From Nitrospirota bacterium (GTDB lineage Bacteria; Nitrospirota; Nitrospiria; Nitrospirales; Nitrospiraceae), in assembly GCA_016201805.1 (NCBI GenBank), contig JACQCB010000129.1, forward strand, positions 1 to 8,352: 8,352 bases of DNA. Direction: 5' to 3'. The number at the start of each line of letters is the position of its first letter. Position 1 is the stretch's first letter. Shown here piece after piece: positions 1 through 6,870 of this stretch. The position numbers and the translations under genes were made by a program. A model generated the notes under the pieces. That model did no database searches. It was not told the origin of the DNA and saw only the letters and a program-made list of their open reading frames with translations.

Positions 1-749
1 GCCGGCGGCACGCCCTGGCGCATCAACTCGCCGGCGTAGATCAGCAGCCTGGTACTGACCCCCTCCTCCAACCCGTGCGTCTTGAGATTGCGGACCTTCT
101 CGCCCAGCTTGACCAGCCGGAGCGCCGTGTCTTTGTCCACGCCGGCTTCATGTTCGATGACCCGCGCCTCGATCTCGTGCGGCGGGTAGCCGAACTCGAT
201 CGCCATGAACCGCTGCTTGGTGCTCTGCTTGAGGTCCTTCAACACGCTCTGATAGCCGGGATTGTAGGAAATCACGAGCAGAAAGTCGTCCACCGCCTCG
301 ATCACCTGCCCCTTCTTTTCGATCGGCAGGAGACGGCGGTCGTCGCTCAAGGGATGGATGATGACGGTGGTGTCCTTCCGCGCTTCCACGATCTCGTCCA
401 GGTAGACGATCGCGCCGTGCTTGACGCCGAGCGTGAGGGGACCATCCGTCCAGACCGTCTCGTTCCCCTTCAGCAGATACCGCCCGACCAGATCGGACGC
501 GGTCAGGTCCTCGTGGCAGGCCACCGTGATGAGGGGACGTCCCAGACGGTAGGCCATGTGCTGCACGAAGCGCGTTTTCCCGCAGCCGGTGGGCCCCTTG
601 AGCATCACCGGCATTTTGCTTTTGGCGGCCATCGTAAACAGCCCCACCTCGCCATTCACCTCGGCGTAATAGGGCTCCTCTCGAAGCCGATACCGGTCGA
701 TCTCCATCTCCTGCCCTTTGGCCGGCGCCATCTTTTTTGGTGTCGTCAT
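1..749 (-). CDS. CbbQ/NirQ/NorQ-family AAA+ ATPase (MoxR-type), C-terminus cut by window edge
   Basis: Reading down from the ATG at 749-747, 249 codons are open to the left edge, so the C-terminus is missing. The protein is a P-loop ATPase of the MoxR branch. Visible motifs are Walker A GPTGCGKT (residues 52-59, K58), Walker B IVYLDE (114-119, D118/E119), a sensor-1 Asn in ISYNPGY (N163) and a probable arginine finger in STKQRF (R180). The early MLKGPTGCGKT and the later STRLLIYAGEL resemble CbbQ/NirQ/NorQ proteins. These hexameric remodelling ATPases act in the cytosol with a VWA-domain partner (CbbO, NorD) to activate a target such as RuBisCO or nitric oxide reductase. Which target applies here cannot be seen. 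The family is usually about 260-300 residues, so only a few tens are probably lost. The start is supported by GGGGAG six bases upstream and by a promoter further up. Family certain; subgroup not. Confidence 0.93.
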   Translation of the reverse strand, partial: MTTPKKMAPAKGQEMEIDRYRLREEPYYAEVNGEVGLFTMAAKSKMPVMLKGPTGCGKTRFVQHMAYRLGRPLITVACHEDLTASDLVGRYLLKGNETVWTDGPLTLGVKHGAIVYLDEIVEARKDTTVIIHPLSDDRRLLPIEKKGQVIEAVDDFLLVISYNPGYQSVLKDLKQSTKQRFMAIEFGYPPHEIEARVIEHEAGVDKDTALRLVKLGEKVRNLKTHGLEEGVSTRLLIYAGELMRQGVPP

Positions 750-786
750 CCGATTCTCCCCGACCGTCCCATGCGACGTGAGCGGC

Positions 787-815
787 ATTATAAGCCCTCT
801 CGATTGTCCCCACAA
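787..815 (-). promoter_or_regulatory. sigma70-type promoter for the AAA+ ATPase gene
   Basis: On the minus strand, TTGTGG (815-810) is followed by exactly 17 bases and a perfect TATAAT (792-787). Transcription would start near 780, giving a leader of about 30 nt before the ATG at 749, with the GGGGAG ribosome site inside it. The kinase gene ends at 906, so the ATPase probably has its own transcript. The -35 matches consensus at only three of six positions, so an activator could be involved. Confidence 0.62.
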
Positions 816-872
816 GCCGGGCTCGCCATGGTCGCCATGTTCGATGGAGCGCTGAAGACCGGCGGCGCCATC

Positions 873-902
873 GGCCTCGGGGCGGCACGGCGCACTGAGG
901 CC
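873..902 (-). terminator. weak hairpin just after the kinase stop codon
   Basis: A perfect 6-bp inverted repeat (GGCCTC/GAGGCC, 873-878 and 897-902) with an 18-nt GC-rich loop starts three bases after the kinase stop. It lies where a terminator would be expected, between the kinase gene and the ATPase promoter. There is no following T-run, so it is at best a factor-dependent terminator or an mRNA-stabilising end. Confidence 0.25.
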
Positions 903-905
903 ACG

Positions 906-3900
906 CTACCTCGGTTGCGGCGCATCGAGCACCTCACGCACCCGACGCGCCAACACATCCGGGGTGAAGGGCTTCTGCAAAAACGCGGTTCCGGCCGCAG
1001 ACACCCCATTGTGGACAATGACATCGTTCGTATACCCCGACATGTAGAGGACTTTCATCTCGGGGCGGGCCGGGGCCAGTCGCTCGACCAACTCCCGTCC
1101 ACTGACTCCCGGCATTACCACGTCCGTCAGCAACAGATGGATCGGGGCGGCATGTTGCCGGCTGATCCGAAGCGCCTCATCAGCCTCGCAGGCCTCCAGC
1201 ACGTCATAGCCATACGAGCGGAGCCCCTGGCTGAGGAGGACACGGATCGTATCCTCGTCCTCGACCAGCAGGATGGTTTCCGTTCCGCGGCACAATTCAC
1301 CGGCCACCCGGCCGGACTCGGCGGCCGTCACGTCTTCCATGACCCGCGGCAAATAGATGGTGACCGTCGTGCCTTGCTGAAGATCGCTTCTGACAAAGAT
1401 GTACCCCCCGCTCTGCTTGACGATCCCGTAGACCATGGACAACCCCAATCCCGTTCCCTTGCTCTTGTCCTTGGTCGTAAAAAACGGCTCGAAGATGCGG
1501 GCCTGGGTTTCGGCATCCATCCCGTGACCGGTGTCACTCACGGCCAACATCACATAGCGACCCGGACGCGTGACGACGGATTGGGAGGCATCGGCCTCGC
1601 CCAGTTCGACATTGGCCATCTTGATCGTCAGCCGTCCGCCCTTCGGCATGGCATCACGGGCGTTGACGGCCAAGTTCATAATCACTTGCTCGATCTGCCC
1701 CGGATCGGCTTTGACACGCCCCAACGCAGCCCCCGGCTCAACGATGAGTGCAATGTTCTCGCCGATCAGCCGCCGCAACATGGCCTCGATACCGGCCACC
1801 ACCTCATTGAAGTCCAGCACTTTCGGCGCCAGCACCTGCTGGCGACTGAACGCCAACAGTTGTCCGGTCAGCCCGGCGGCCCGGTCCCCGGCCTTCTGAA
1901 TTTCTTGGATGACGCCGCGCAAGGACTCCTCCGAACCGACGCGTTTGAGAAGGAGGTGACAGTAGCCGGCGATGACCGTGAGCAGATTGTTGAAGTCATG
2001 AGCGATCCCCCCGGCCAGTTGTCCGACCGCTTCCATCTTCTGAGACTGCCGCAGTTGCTCCTCCAGCAAGATACGCTCAACAAACTGGCCGATCTTGACG
2101 CCGATGTCGGCCATCATCTGCAGCACGCCGGCGTCCGGCTGACGGATCTCGCGGCTGAAAAACTCCAGGACTCCCAGAGTCTCGCCCCCTTTCTTGATCG
2201 GAAACCCGAACGCCCCGTGCAAGCCGGTATTCGCGGCGATCTGCACCCGAGGGAAATTGGCATCGGCAGCCACGTCGGCAATCCAGGCCGGCTCACCGCC
2301 GGCCCACACGCGACCGGGCAGGCCGACGCCGGACGCAAACGTACTCCCCTGGGTCAAGGCCATGAATTCCTTCGCGTCCACCGTCGCGCCATGCCAGACG
2401 GCCTCGCAGCGCAACCGCGCGGCCGCACGGTCCACGTGCCACATCGCTCCCAACTCCCATCCCATCGTGTCGCAGACAGCCCGCAGAAGCCGTGGCGCCG
2501 CCTCATGCAACGTCCTGGACTCCGCCAGGATGAGACTGATGGCCACTTGCGCAGCCTGACGATTCTCCGCCTGCTTGCGCTCGGCAATGTCCCGCACAAA
2601 CGCGCTGAAGGTATACGTCTCCCCATGCCGCGCTGGAGCAATGGTCAATTCCACGGGAAACTCATGCCCCCGTCGATGGCACGCGATGACCTCAACCCGC
2701 TTGTTCACCAACGGTCCTTCACCCGTCGCAAGAAAACGCCGCAAGCCGCGCTCATGGGCATCCCGGTATTGCGGCGGGATAATGGTCGTGGACAACCGCT
2801 TTCCGATCATCTCCTGGCGAGGCCAGCCGAAGATCGTCTCGGCCTGGGAATTCCACTCCACGATCCGGCCCTCCGCATCCATCACGATGACGGCGTCCAG
2901 CGCCGTTTCGACGATCGAGCGGGTCCGTTCCTCGCTCTCTCGCAGCGAAACCTCGGCCGCCCTGGCCCGTTCACTTTCCTGCTGAGCCTGCGCCCACTCG
3001 CGCCGCAGACGTCCGGTCGCCCAGAGCAGAAGAGCGACCATCGGCACCCACACGATTGCCCCTCCCGTGCCGAGCTTGACCAAGACTTCCCAAATAGGGG
3101 CCAGGATGTCCTCTCGGTCTATGCGCACCAGGACCCCCCATTCCAACCCCTTGTAGGCCTGATATCCCTGCGTACGGGCATAGCCGGTCACGACGGACAC
3201 GTGGCGGCGCAGATGCTCCTCCTCCACGTAGCCGGACCGGCTTGATTCGGTCAGCAGAGCGGAAGGCAACCCCAAGCGTTTCAAATTGGCATTGCCTTTA
3301 TGTAGCAGGTCGGAGTCGATGAATGCGATGCCCTGGCGAGTGAGAAACTGGTACTCGACATTCCCCAAAAACCCCTGCTGCGCCTGAACGGCCCGAATCG
3401 TCCGGGTCAGGACACCCTCCAATGCGGAGAGTTCCACTCGCGTCGAAACCACGCCGAGGAACTCTCCCTGCGGGCCGAAGATCGGAGCCGTGAAGGCCAC
3501 GGCATCCACGCCGCCGACCACCTCGTAAGGCTCCACGTCCCCCACATGGACAGACCCGCTTTCCCGCACGGCCTGGAACCATTCCCTCCTGCTCAGATCC
3601 CGCCCCACGCTGGCCAAGTCCGTAGCTGCGACAACACGTCCGGACGCATCGGTGACGCCCAGCCAGATATAGACGGGATACGCCTTCTTCATCCAGGCCA
3701 AGTACGCGGCCATGTACGGCCCATTATGGGTTTGGGAGCTGAACGCCCGCGCCATCATCTGGACATCTCCGTACCGCTCGAAGAGGAACCGGTCCAGTTT
3801 GTCCGCGATCTCGGCAGCCGCCAGGGACAGACTTTCTCCCGTCATCGCCACCAGGCGGGATTCCACATAGTGCAGCCCAAGCCCGCCAATCGCCAGCGCC

Positions 3901-3962
3901 GCCACCGTCATCACGATGACGAGGACCGGCAGCCAGGCATAGGGGAGGCGTCTCCGTCGCAT
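906..3962 (-). CDS. Membrane-bound hybrid sensor histidine kinase: dCache-PAS-GAF-HisKA-HATPase-REC
   Basis: This 1018-residue protein senses a signal outside the membrane and phosphorylates its own C-terminal receiver. Order: basic N-terminus; membrane helix (about 11-31); Cache-type extracytoplasmic domain (about 35-295, with SRREWF at 124-129 and a GEFLGVVS strand near 166-173); second membrane helix (about 297-317); charged coiled coil (320-345); PAS (about 345-465); GAF (about 472-632); HisKA with GGIAHDFNN (phospho-accepting H655); HATPase with N-box N767, G1 motif DTGHGM (810-815), F-box FEPFFTTK and G2 motif GTGLGLS; and a receiver domain (895-1012) with acidic pocket E901/D902, phospho-acceptor D947 (LLLTDVVMPG) and K997 (LQKPF). 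All catalytic residues are present. The ATG lies six bases after the stop of the upstream cysteine-cluster/DUF2156 gene, and its GAGG ribosome site overlaps that stop, which suggests coupled translation. The ligand is unknown. No DNA-binding output domain is present, so a phosphotransfer partner is expected elsewhere. Confidence 0.97.
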   Translation of the reverse strand: MRRRRLPYAWLPVLVIVMTVAALAIGGLGLHYVESRLVAMTGESLSLAAAEIADKLDRFLFERYGDVQMMARAFSSQTHNGPYMAAYLAWMKKAYPVYIWLGVTDASGRVVAATDLASVGRDLSRREWFQAVRESGSVHVGDVEPYEVVGGVDAVAFTAPIFGPQGEFLGVVSTRVELSALEGVLTRTIRAVQAQQGFLGNVEYQFLTRQGIAFIDSDLLHKGNANLKRLGLPSALLTESSRSGYVEEEHLRRHVSVVTGYARTQGYQAYKGLEWGVLVRIDREDILAPIWEVLVKLGTGGAIVWVPMVALLLWATGRLRREWAQAQQESERARAAEVSLRESEERTRSIVETALDAVIVMDAEGRIVEWNSQAETIFGWPRQEMIGKRLSTTIIPPQYRDAHERGLRRFLATGEGPLVNKRVEVIACHRRGHEFPVELTIAPARHGETYTFSAFVRDIAERKQAENRQAAQVAISLILAESRTLHEAAPRLLRAVCDTMGWELGAMWHVDRAAARLRCEAVWHGATVDAKEFMALTQGSTFASGVGLPGRVWAGGEPAWIADVAADANFPRVQIAANTGLHGAFGFPIKKGGETLGVLEFFSREIRQPDAGVLQMMADIGVKIGQFVERILLEEQLRQSQKMEAVGQLAGGIAHDFNNLLTVIAGYCHLLLKRVGSEESLRGVIQEIQKAGDRAAGLTGQLLAFSRQQVLAPKVLDFNEVVAGIEAMLRRLIGENIALIVEPGAALGRVKADPGQIEQVIMNLAVNARDAMPKGGRLTIKMANVELGEADASQSVVTRPGRYVMLAVSDTGHGMDAETQARIFEPFFTTKDKSKGTGLGLSMVYGIVKQSGGYIFVRSDLQQGTTVTIYLPRVMEDVTAAESGRVAGELCRGTETILLVEDEDTIRVLLSQGLRSYGYDVLEACEADEALRISRQHAAPIHLLLTDVVMPGVSGRELVERLAPARPEMKVLYMSGYTNDVIVHNGVSAAGTAFLQKPFTPDVLARRVREVLDAPQPR

Positions 3963-3968
3963 CGTTCC

Positions 3969-5624
3969 TCAGGACTCCATCGACGCAGGCTCGGTGGCAA
4001 TGTAGCTTGCGATCAGACGGACGGGATGATAGGCCAGCTTGGACTGGGCCAGACTCGGCAGCCCCGAATCGTCCATGGTGTTGACGAACTCGTAGCCTCG
4101 GCCGACCGCTTCCCGGCAGAATTCACGGAAGATGAACTGGGCCAGCCCGGTGACACGACGGTCCGTCAATTCCAGCAGCACACCAAACACGGACGGCGTG
4201 AGCTCGAACCCGAACGTATAGGCTCGGACCTCGCCATCCACCCGGACCACGCGCCCGACCAATCCCAGGGCCTCGGCTTGGGTCAGAACCTCGCGATGAG
4301 CCGACTCCGAATCCGCCAGCATGTGTCGCGCCACGGCATCGACGGCCGACGGATTGCGGGCTTCCTGCTGGGCCGCCCAGAGGCGGTAGAGCGCCAGACA
4401 GTCATCGCGATCCGTCGGCCGGTACGGCTCATAGCGATAGTGATGGTCTCGCGCAAAGCGATTGCAGGCCGCACGTTGCGACTTGTACCGGTCGCCGATA
4501 AGATTCGCGAGATCGGCGGCCCGGTAGAGGTACTCGACCCCCTTGGGAGCAAGACGATACCCCTGGGCCTCCAACACGGGCTTCAACTCCTCCGGCACAT
4601 TCTCCACACGGGTGACGGCCGAACCCCTGTTCCGCTCCCGCATGAAGGCAAAGCAGGCGGCAAAGGCGTCGCACATGGGTTGTGTGACGGGTGACAGGTG
4701 ACGGGTGACGGGCGCAGAATCGGTGCTACCCGTCACACGTAACGCGTCACGCGTCACGCGCAAGGGTGGCAGCGCCATGAACATCCCATCTTCGTATTCG
4801 GCGAAGAGGCACAGATGCCCGTCCACTTCGGCCCGCCAATACGTCAACAGATGCCGCCAGATGATATGCGACACGAAGGCATAGGCGGACAGCGGGGTCT
4901 GCAACATCTCGCGCGTCGATGCAAGGGCGCGGTCCAGGAACGGACGATCATCGAAAGTCAGCGGCGCTAGATCGGAAGGGCTGAGCGCTGCGCCAGCCGC
5001 CTCACGTCTTGCGGCTGGCGCGTCGCGCCCCGTGGCTGACGCCTGGCCGGACGTCAGCCGTTCCGTGAGGCGCGGAAGCCGGCGCAGAACGATCACGTCA
5101 TCCTGAAAAGGACCGATCAACCGAGGATGTCGTGCGAGCCTGTCCAGTGTATCGTCCTGTTCGAGACGGCTGGCGACGTGATCGCTATACGCCCGGATGT
5201 CCGACGACGCCTCCCGCATGAAGGGACACTTGGAATCCCAGCCCAACAGCACCTCGCAGCGATCGTCGCTCCACATCAGGGCCAGGGGATAGATCTGACA
5301 GTCGAGCGGGCGCACCTCGTAGATCCGGCAGTGGGCGGTGGCAGGATCGAAAGCCGGGCAGAGATACCCCTCGCCTGATGGATTGGGAACGACGCGGACT
5401 TGGCAGCCGGCCTGATCGGGAAAATGCGACGGGTCCAGCCCGCCGGCGATTGCACGATCAATCTCCTCCGCGATGAAATAGGGCCGGAGGAAACTCTCCT
5501 CCTCAGGGAATCGGCAACAGACATCGCAGGTCAAACACACCCGGCTGGGGACGAACTGGTTCAACGGGACGATCGAAAGCTGCTCGGAAGACACCTGGGC
5601 TGGCTGACGTTCGGCCTCCGTCAT
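3969..5624 (-). CDS. YkgJ-type cysteine cluster protein fused to a DUF2156 (GNAT-like, lysyl-PG synthase C-terminal) domain
   Basis: A 551-residue soluble protein. The N-terminal part (about 25-135) has CLTCDVCC (C30, C33, C36, C37) followed by C74, C89, C99 and C109 (RPLDCQIYPLAL). This is the pattern of the YkgJ/UPF0153 zinc- or iron-chelating family. The C-terminal part (about 225-545) fits DUF2156, with EYLYRAADLANLIGDRYKSQ (364-383) and a tail containing SKLAYHP (528-534). DUF2156 is the GNAT-like domain that moves an aminoacyl group from tRNA to phosphatidylglycerol in MprF. The membrane flippase part of MprF is absent, so the acceptor here is unknown. The interdomain linker (189-212) and a loop at 290-314 are encoded by inverted-repeat DNA and look like insertions. 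No Shine-Dalgarno precedes the ATG; a promoter is placed so that the mRNA would be leaderless. The gene heads a probable operon with the histidine kinase. Domain calls are firm; function is not known. Confidence 0.92.
   Translation of the reverse strand: MTEAERQPAQVSSEQLSIVPLNQFVPSRVCLTCDVCCRFPEEESFLRPYFIAEEIDRAIAGGLDPSHFPDQAGCQVRVVPNPSGEGYLCPAFDPATAHCRIYEVRPLDCQIYPLALMWSDDRCEVLLGWDSKCPFMREASSDIRAYSDHVASRLEQDDTLDRLARHPRLIGPFQDDVIVLRRLPRLTERLTSGQASATGRDAPAARREAAGAALSPSDLAPLTFDDRPFLDRALASTREMLQTPLSAYAFVSHIIWRHLLTYWRAEVDGHLCLFAEYEDGMFMALPPLRVTRDALRVTGSTDSAPVTRHLSPVTQPMCDAFAACFAFMRERNRGSAVTRVENVPEELKPVLEAQGYRLAPKGVEYLYRAADLANLIGDRYKSQRAACNRFARDHHYRYEPYRPTDRDDCLALYRLWAAQQEARNPSAVDAVARHMLADSESAHREVLTQAEALGLVGRVVRVDGEVRAYTFGFELTPSVFGVLLELTDRRVTGLAQFIFREFCREAVGRGYEFVNTMDDSGLPSLAQSKLAYHPVRLIASYIATEPASMES
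4684..4757. repeat. Palindromic heptamer array (4 x GTGACNN facing 4 x GTCACNN) inside the DUF2156 gene
   Basis: GTGAC begins at 4684, 4691, 4698 and 4705, exactly every seven bases. After a 22-base centre, the reverse complement GTCAC begins at 4732, (GTAAC) 4739, 4746 and 4753, again every seven bases. GGG (4710-4712) pairs with CCC (4729-4731), and GCA/TGC pairs in the loop. The whole 74-base segment can therefore fold into an imperfect long hairpin. It encodes residues 290-314 of the minus-strand protein, a stretch containing VTR/VT repeats that does not look like the surrounding domain. Confidence 0.85.
4990..5021. repeat. Perfect 11-bp inverted repeat in the linker of the DUF2156 gene
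   Basis: GCGCCAGCCGC (4990-5000) and its exact complement GCGGCTGGCGC (5011-5021) flank a 10-base loop. The segment codes for part of the Ala/Arg/Ser-rich linker between the cysteine-cluster and DUF2156 domains. A very stable hairpin inside a reading frame suggests an inserted palindromic element, not a terminator. Confidence 0.8.
5034..5059. repeat. Perfect 8-bp inverted repeat, second hairpin of a pair
   Basis: GGCTGACG (5034-5041) and CGTCAGCC (5052-5059) flank a 10-base loop. It lies 12 bases from the 11-bp hairpin, so the two form a 70-base double-hairpin block in the same linker (residues 189-212). The equal loop length of the two hairpins is notable. Confidence 0.7.
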
Positions 5625-5630
5625 GCGATC

Positions 5631-5659
5631 ATGATACGCCCTACCGCCAAGACAGGCAA
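5631..5659 (-). promoter_or_regulatory. Promoter of the DUF2156-kinase operon, predicted leaderless
   Basis: On the minus strand, TTGCCT (5659-5654; four of six consensus bases), 17 bases, then TATCAT (5636-5631; five of six). With usual spacing the transcript would begin at about 5624, which is the A of the ATG. No purine-rich ribosome site lies in the 12 bases before the ATG, in agreement with leaderless initiation. Confidence 0.5.
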
Positions 5660-5768
5660 GGCAGACAAGGACTGGCGCCTAGATCGAAAAAACCCCCATA
5701 AAAACCAACACCTGGACGTCACACTCATCCCTCTCATCCGCAGATTTACCCCAATTCTCACATTGAAC

Positions 5769-5797
5769 TTGACGGGCAAACCTTCGTCGTAGATACT
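5769..5797 (+). promoter_or_regulatory. sigma70-type promoter of the diguanylate cyclase gene
   Basis: TTGACG (5769-5774; five of six consensus bases) is followed by 17 bases and GATACT (5792-5797; four of six). Transcription would start near 5804, leaving about 25 nt before the ATG at 5829 with AAGGAG (5814-5819) as the ribosome site. It shares the 204-base divergent intergenic region with the DUF2156 operon promoter; the two core promoters do not overlap. Confidence 0.55.
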
Positions 5798-5828
5798 TAA
5801 ATCGTTCCATGATAAGGAGTTCCATCCC

Positions 5829-6833
5829 ATGGCAAATCCCGCTGTCCCGAACCATCCCCAATACGATCCGCAAGTGTTGCTGAACGCCCAGCCGGTGATC
5901 ATCGCGGTGATCGATCCAACCTCGTACAAGGTCCAATTCCAAAACCAGACGTCGCTGGCAAAATTCGGGAACATCTCATCCCAGATATGCCACGAAAAGA
6001 TTGCAAACTGCGCCGCCCCCTGCGGCTTCTGCAAAATGCTCGAAGCCATACAGTCCGGCCAGATCACCTCCAGCGAAGTGCCTCTCCCGAACGAAGAGTA
6101 TCTCCTCGTCCAGTGGTCGAAGGCGGAAACCTCTACCGGACTGACCCACGTCGTCGAAACGATTACCAACATCACGGAATCAAAACGGCAGCAAAAGTAC
6201 GCCGAGGCGCTCAACGAACGGCTGGAAGCGATCAACGAGCAACTCCGGGACCGAGCCATCCGAGACGGGCTGACAGGCCTGTACAATCATTCGTATTTCC
6301 GCGACTCCCTCACCCGCATCTTCGCCCAGGCCAAGCGGGCCGGGCAGCCCTTGGCGCTGCTGTTTGTAGACCTGGACAACTTCAAAACGATCAACGACTT
6401 CCACGGACACAAGGCCGGCGATCAGGTCTTGCAAGGCATGGGGCAGCTCCTCTCCAACCAGCTTTCGCCAGGCCGCGAACGTCTCATCGGACGCACCAGC
6501 GACCTTTCGGCCCGATACGGCGGAGAGGAATTCGTCGTGCTCCTGCCCGATACGCCGCCGGAAGGCGCCCTGGTCATCGCCGAGCTCCTGCGTCAGCGAA
6601 TCATGACCCTGACCAGCGAGCCTGAACTGGCGGACGTGGCTTCCCTGAACCTGTCATTGTCCGGCAGCATCGGCGTCGCCTGTTTTCCGGACCACGCCGA
6701 CACCCCCGCCGAACTCATCGAGGCGGCCGATCGGGCGGCCTATACGGCCAAAGCAGCCGGCAAGAACTGCGTGAAGATGTATGAACCGGGCGCGACGCCA
6801 GCAGGCACAAGGTCCCCCATCAAGCGCGTCTGA
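5829..6833 (+). CDS. Cytosolic PAS-GGEEF diguanylate cyclase with cysteine-rich sensor
   Basis: This 334-residue protein should make cyclic di-GMP from two GTP. The N-terminal sensor (about 12-118) resembles a PAS domain and carries four cysteines, C54, C61, C65 and C68 (CHEKIANCAAPCGFC). This recalls the PAS variant with a cysteine cluster before PCxxC, which may bind a metal or respond to redox state. A charged helix (about 116-142) joins it to the GGEEF domain, which begins at RDGLTGLYNHSYF. Catalytic features are DLDNFKTIND (metal-binding D181), the intact active site GGEEF (231-235) and an RxxD inhibitory site, RTSD (222-225), placed five residues before GGEEF. It should therefore be active and inhibited by its product. 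No membrane segment or signal peptide is seen. The start is supported by AAGGAG nine bases upstream and by a promoter. A phosphodiesterase gene for glycerophosphodiesters follows and is probably cotranscribed. Confidence 0.96.
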   Translation: MANPAVPNHPQYDPQVLLNAQPVIIAVIDPTSYKVQFQNQTSLAKFGNISSQICHEKIANCAAPCGFCKMLEAIQSGQITSSEVPLPNEEYLLVQWSKAETSTGLTHVVETITNITESKRQQKYAEALNERLEAINEQLRDRAIRDGLTGLYNHSYFRDSLTRIFAQAKRAGQPLALLFVDLDNFKTINDFHGHKAGDQVLQGMGQLLSNQLSPGRERLIGRTSDLSARYGGEEFVVLLPDTPPEGALVIAELLRQRIMTLTSEPELADVASLNLSLSGSIGVACFPDHADTPAELIEAADRAAYTAKAAGKNCVKMYEPGATPAGTRSPIKRV

Positions 6834-6870
6834 CCCCAACCCGTTTACAGGATTTTCCACACGCCGCATC

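Noticed and set aside
75..3245. A 1056-codon open frame on the plus strand opposite the kinase and AAA+ genes
   Set aside because: It has no recognisable domain, is rich in His, Arg, Pro and Gln as expected from antisense reading of GC-rich genes, and crosses two genes with full family motifs on the other strand.
3546..4694. A 382-codon open frame on the plus strand opposite the kinase and DUF2156 genes
   Set aside because: Antisense shadow: low-complexity composition and no motif, while the minus strand has intact domains.
4684..4757. Heptamer repeats considered as a CRISPR array
   Set aside because: Units are only seven bases, have two-base gaps instead of spacers, are inverted around a centre and lie in a coding frame.
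5680..5715. T-runs on the minus strand (A-runs on plus) in the divergent region, considered as a terminator
   Set aside because: No stable stem precedes them in the minus direction and no minus-strand gene ends there; they are more likely AT-rich promoter-region sequence.
5621..6286. A 221-codon minus-strand frame over the divergent promoter region and the cyclase start
   Set aside because: It lies opposite the cyclase, whose PAS-like and GGEEF regions are clear, and it would run through the divergent promoters. Its hydrophobic, Trp-rich part is the reverse of cyclase codons.
6781..6870. Upstream ATG at 6781 as the start of the phosphodiesterase
   Set aside because: It overlaps the cyclase C-terminus, and the added 30 residues are low-complexity with no GDPD similarity; the family begins near LPLIIAHRG just after 6871.
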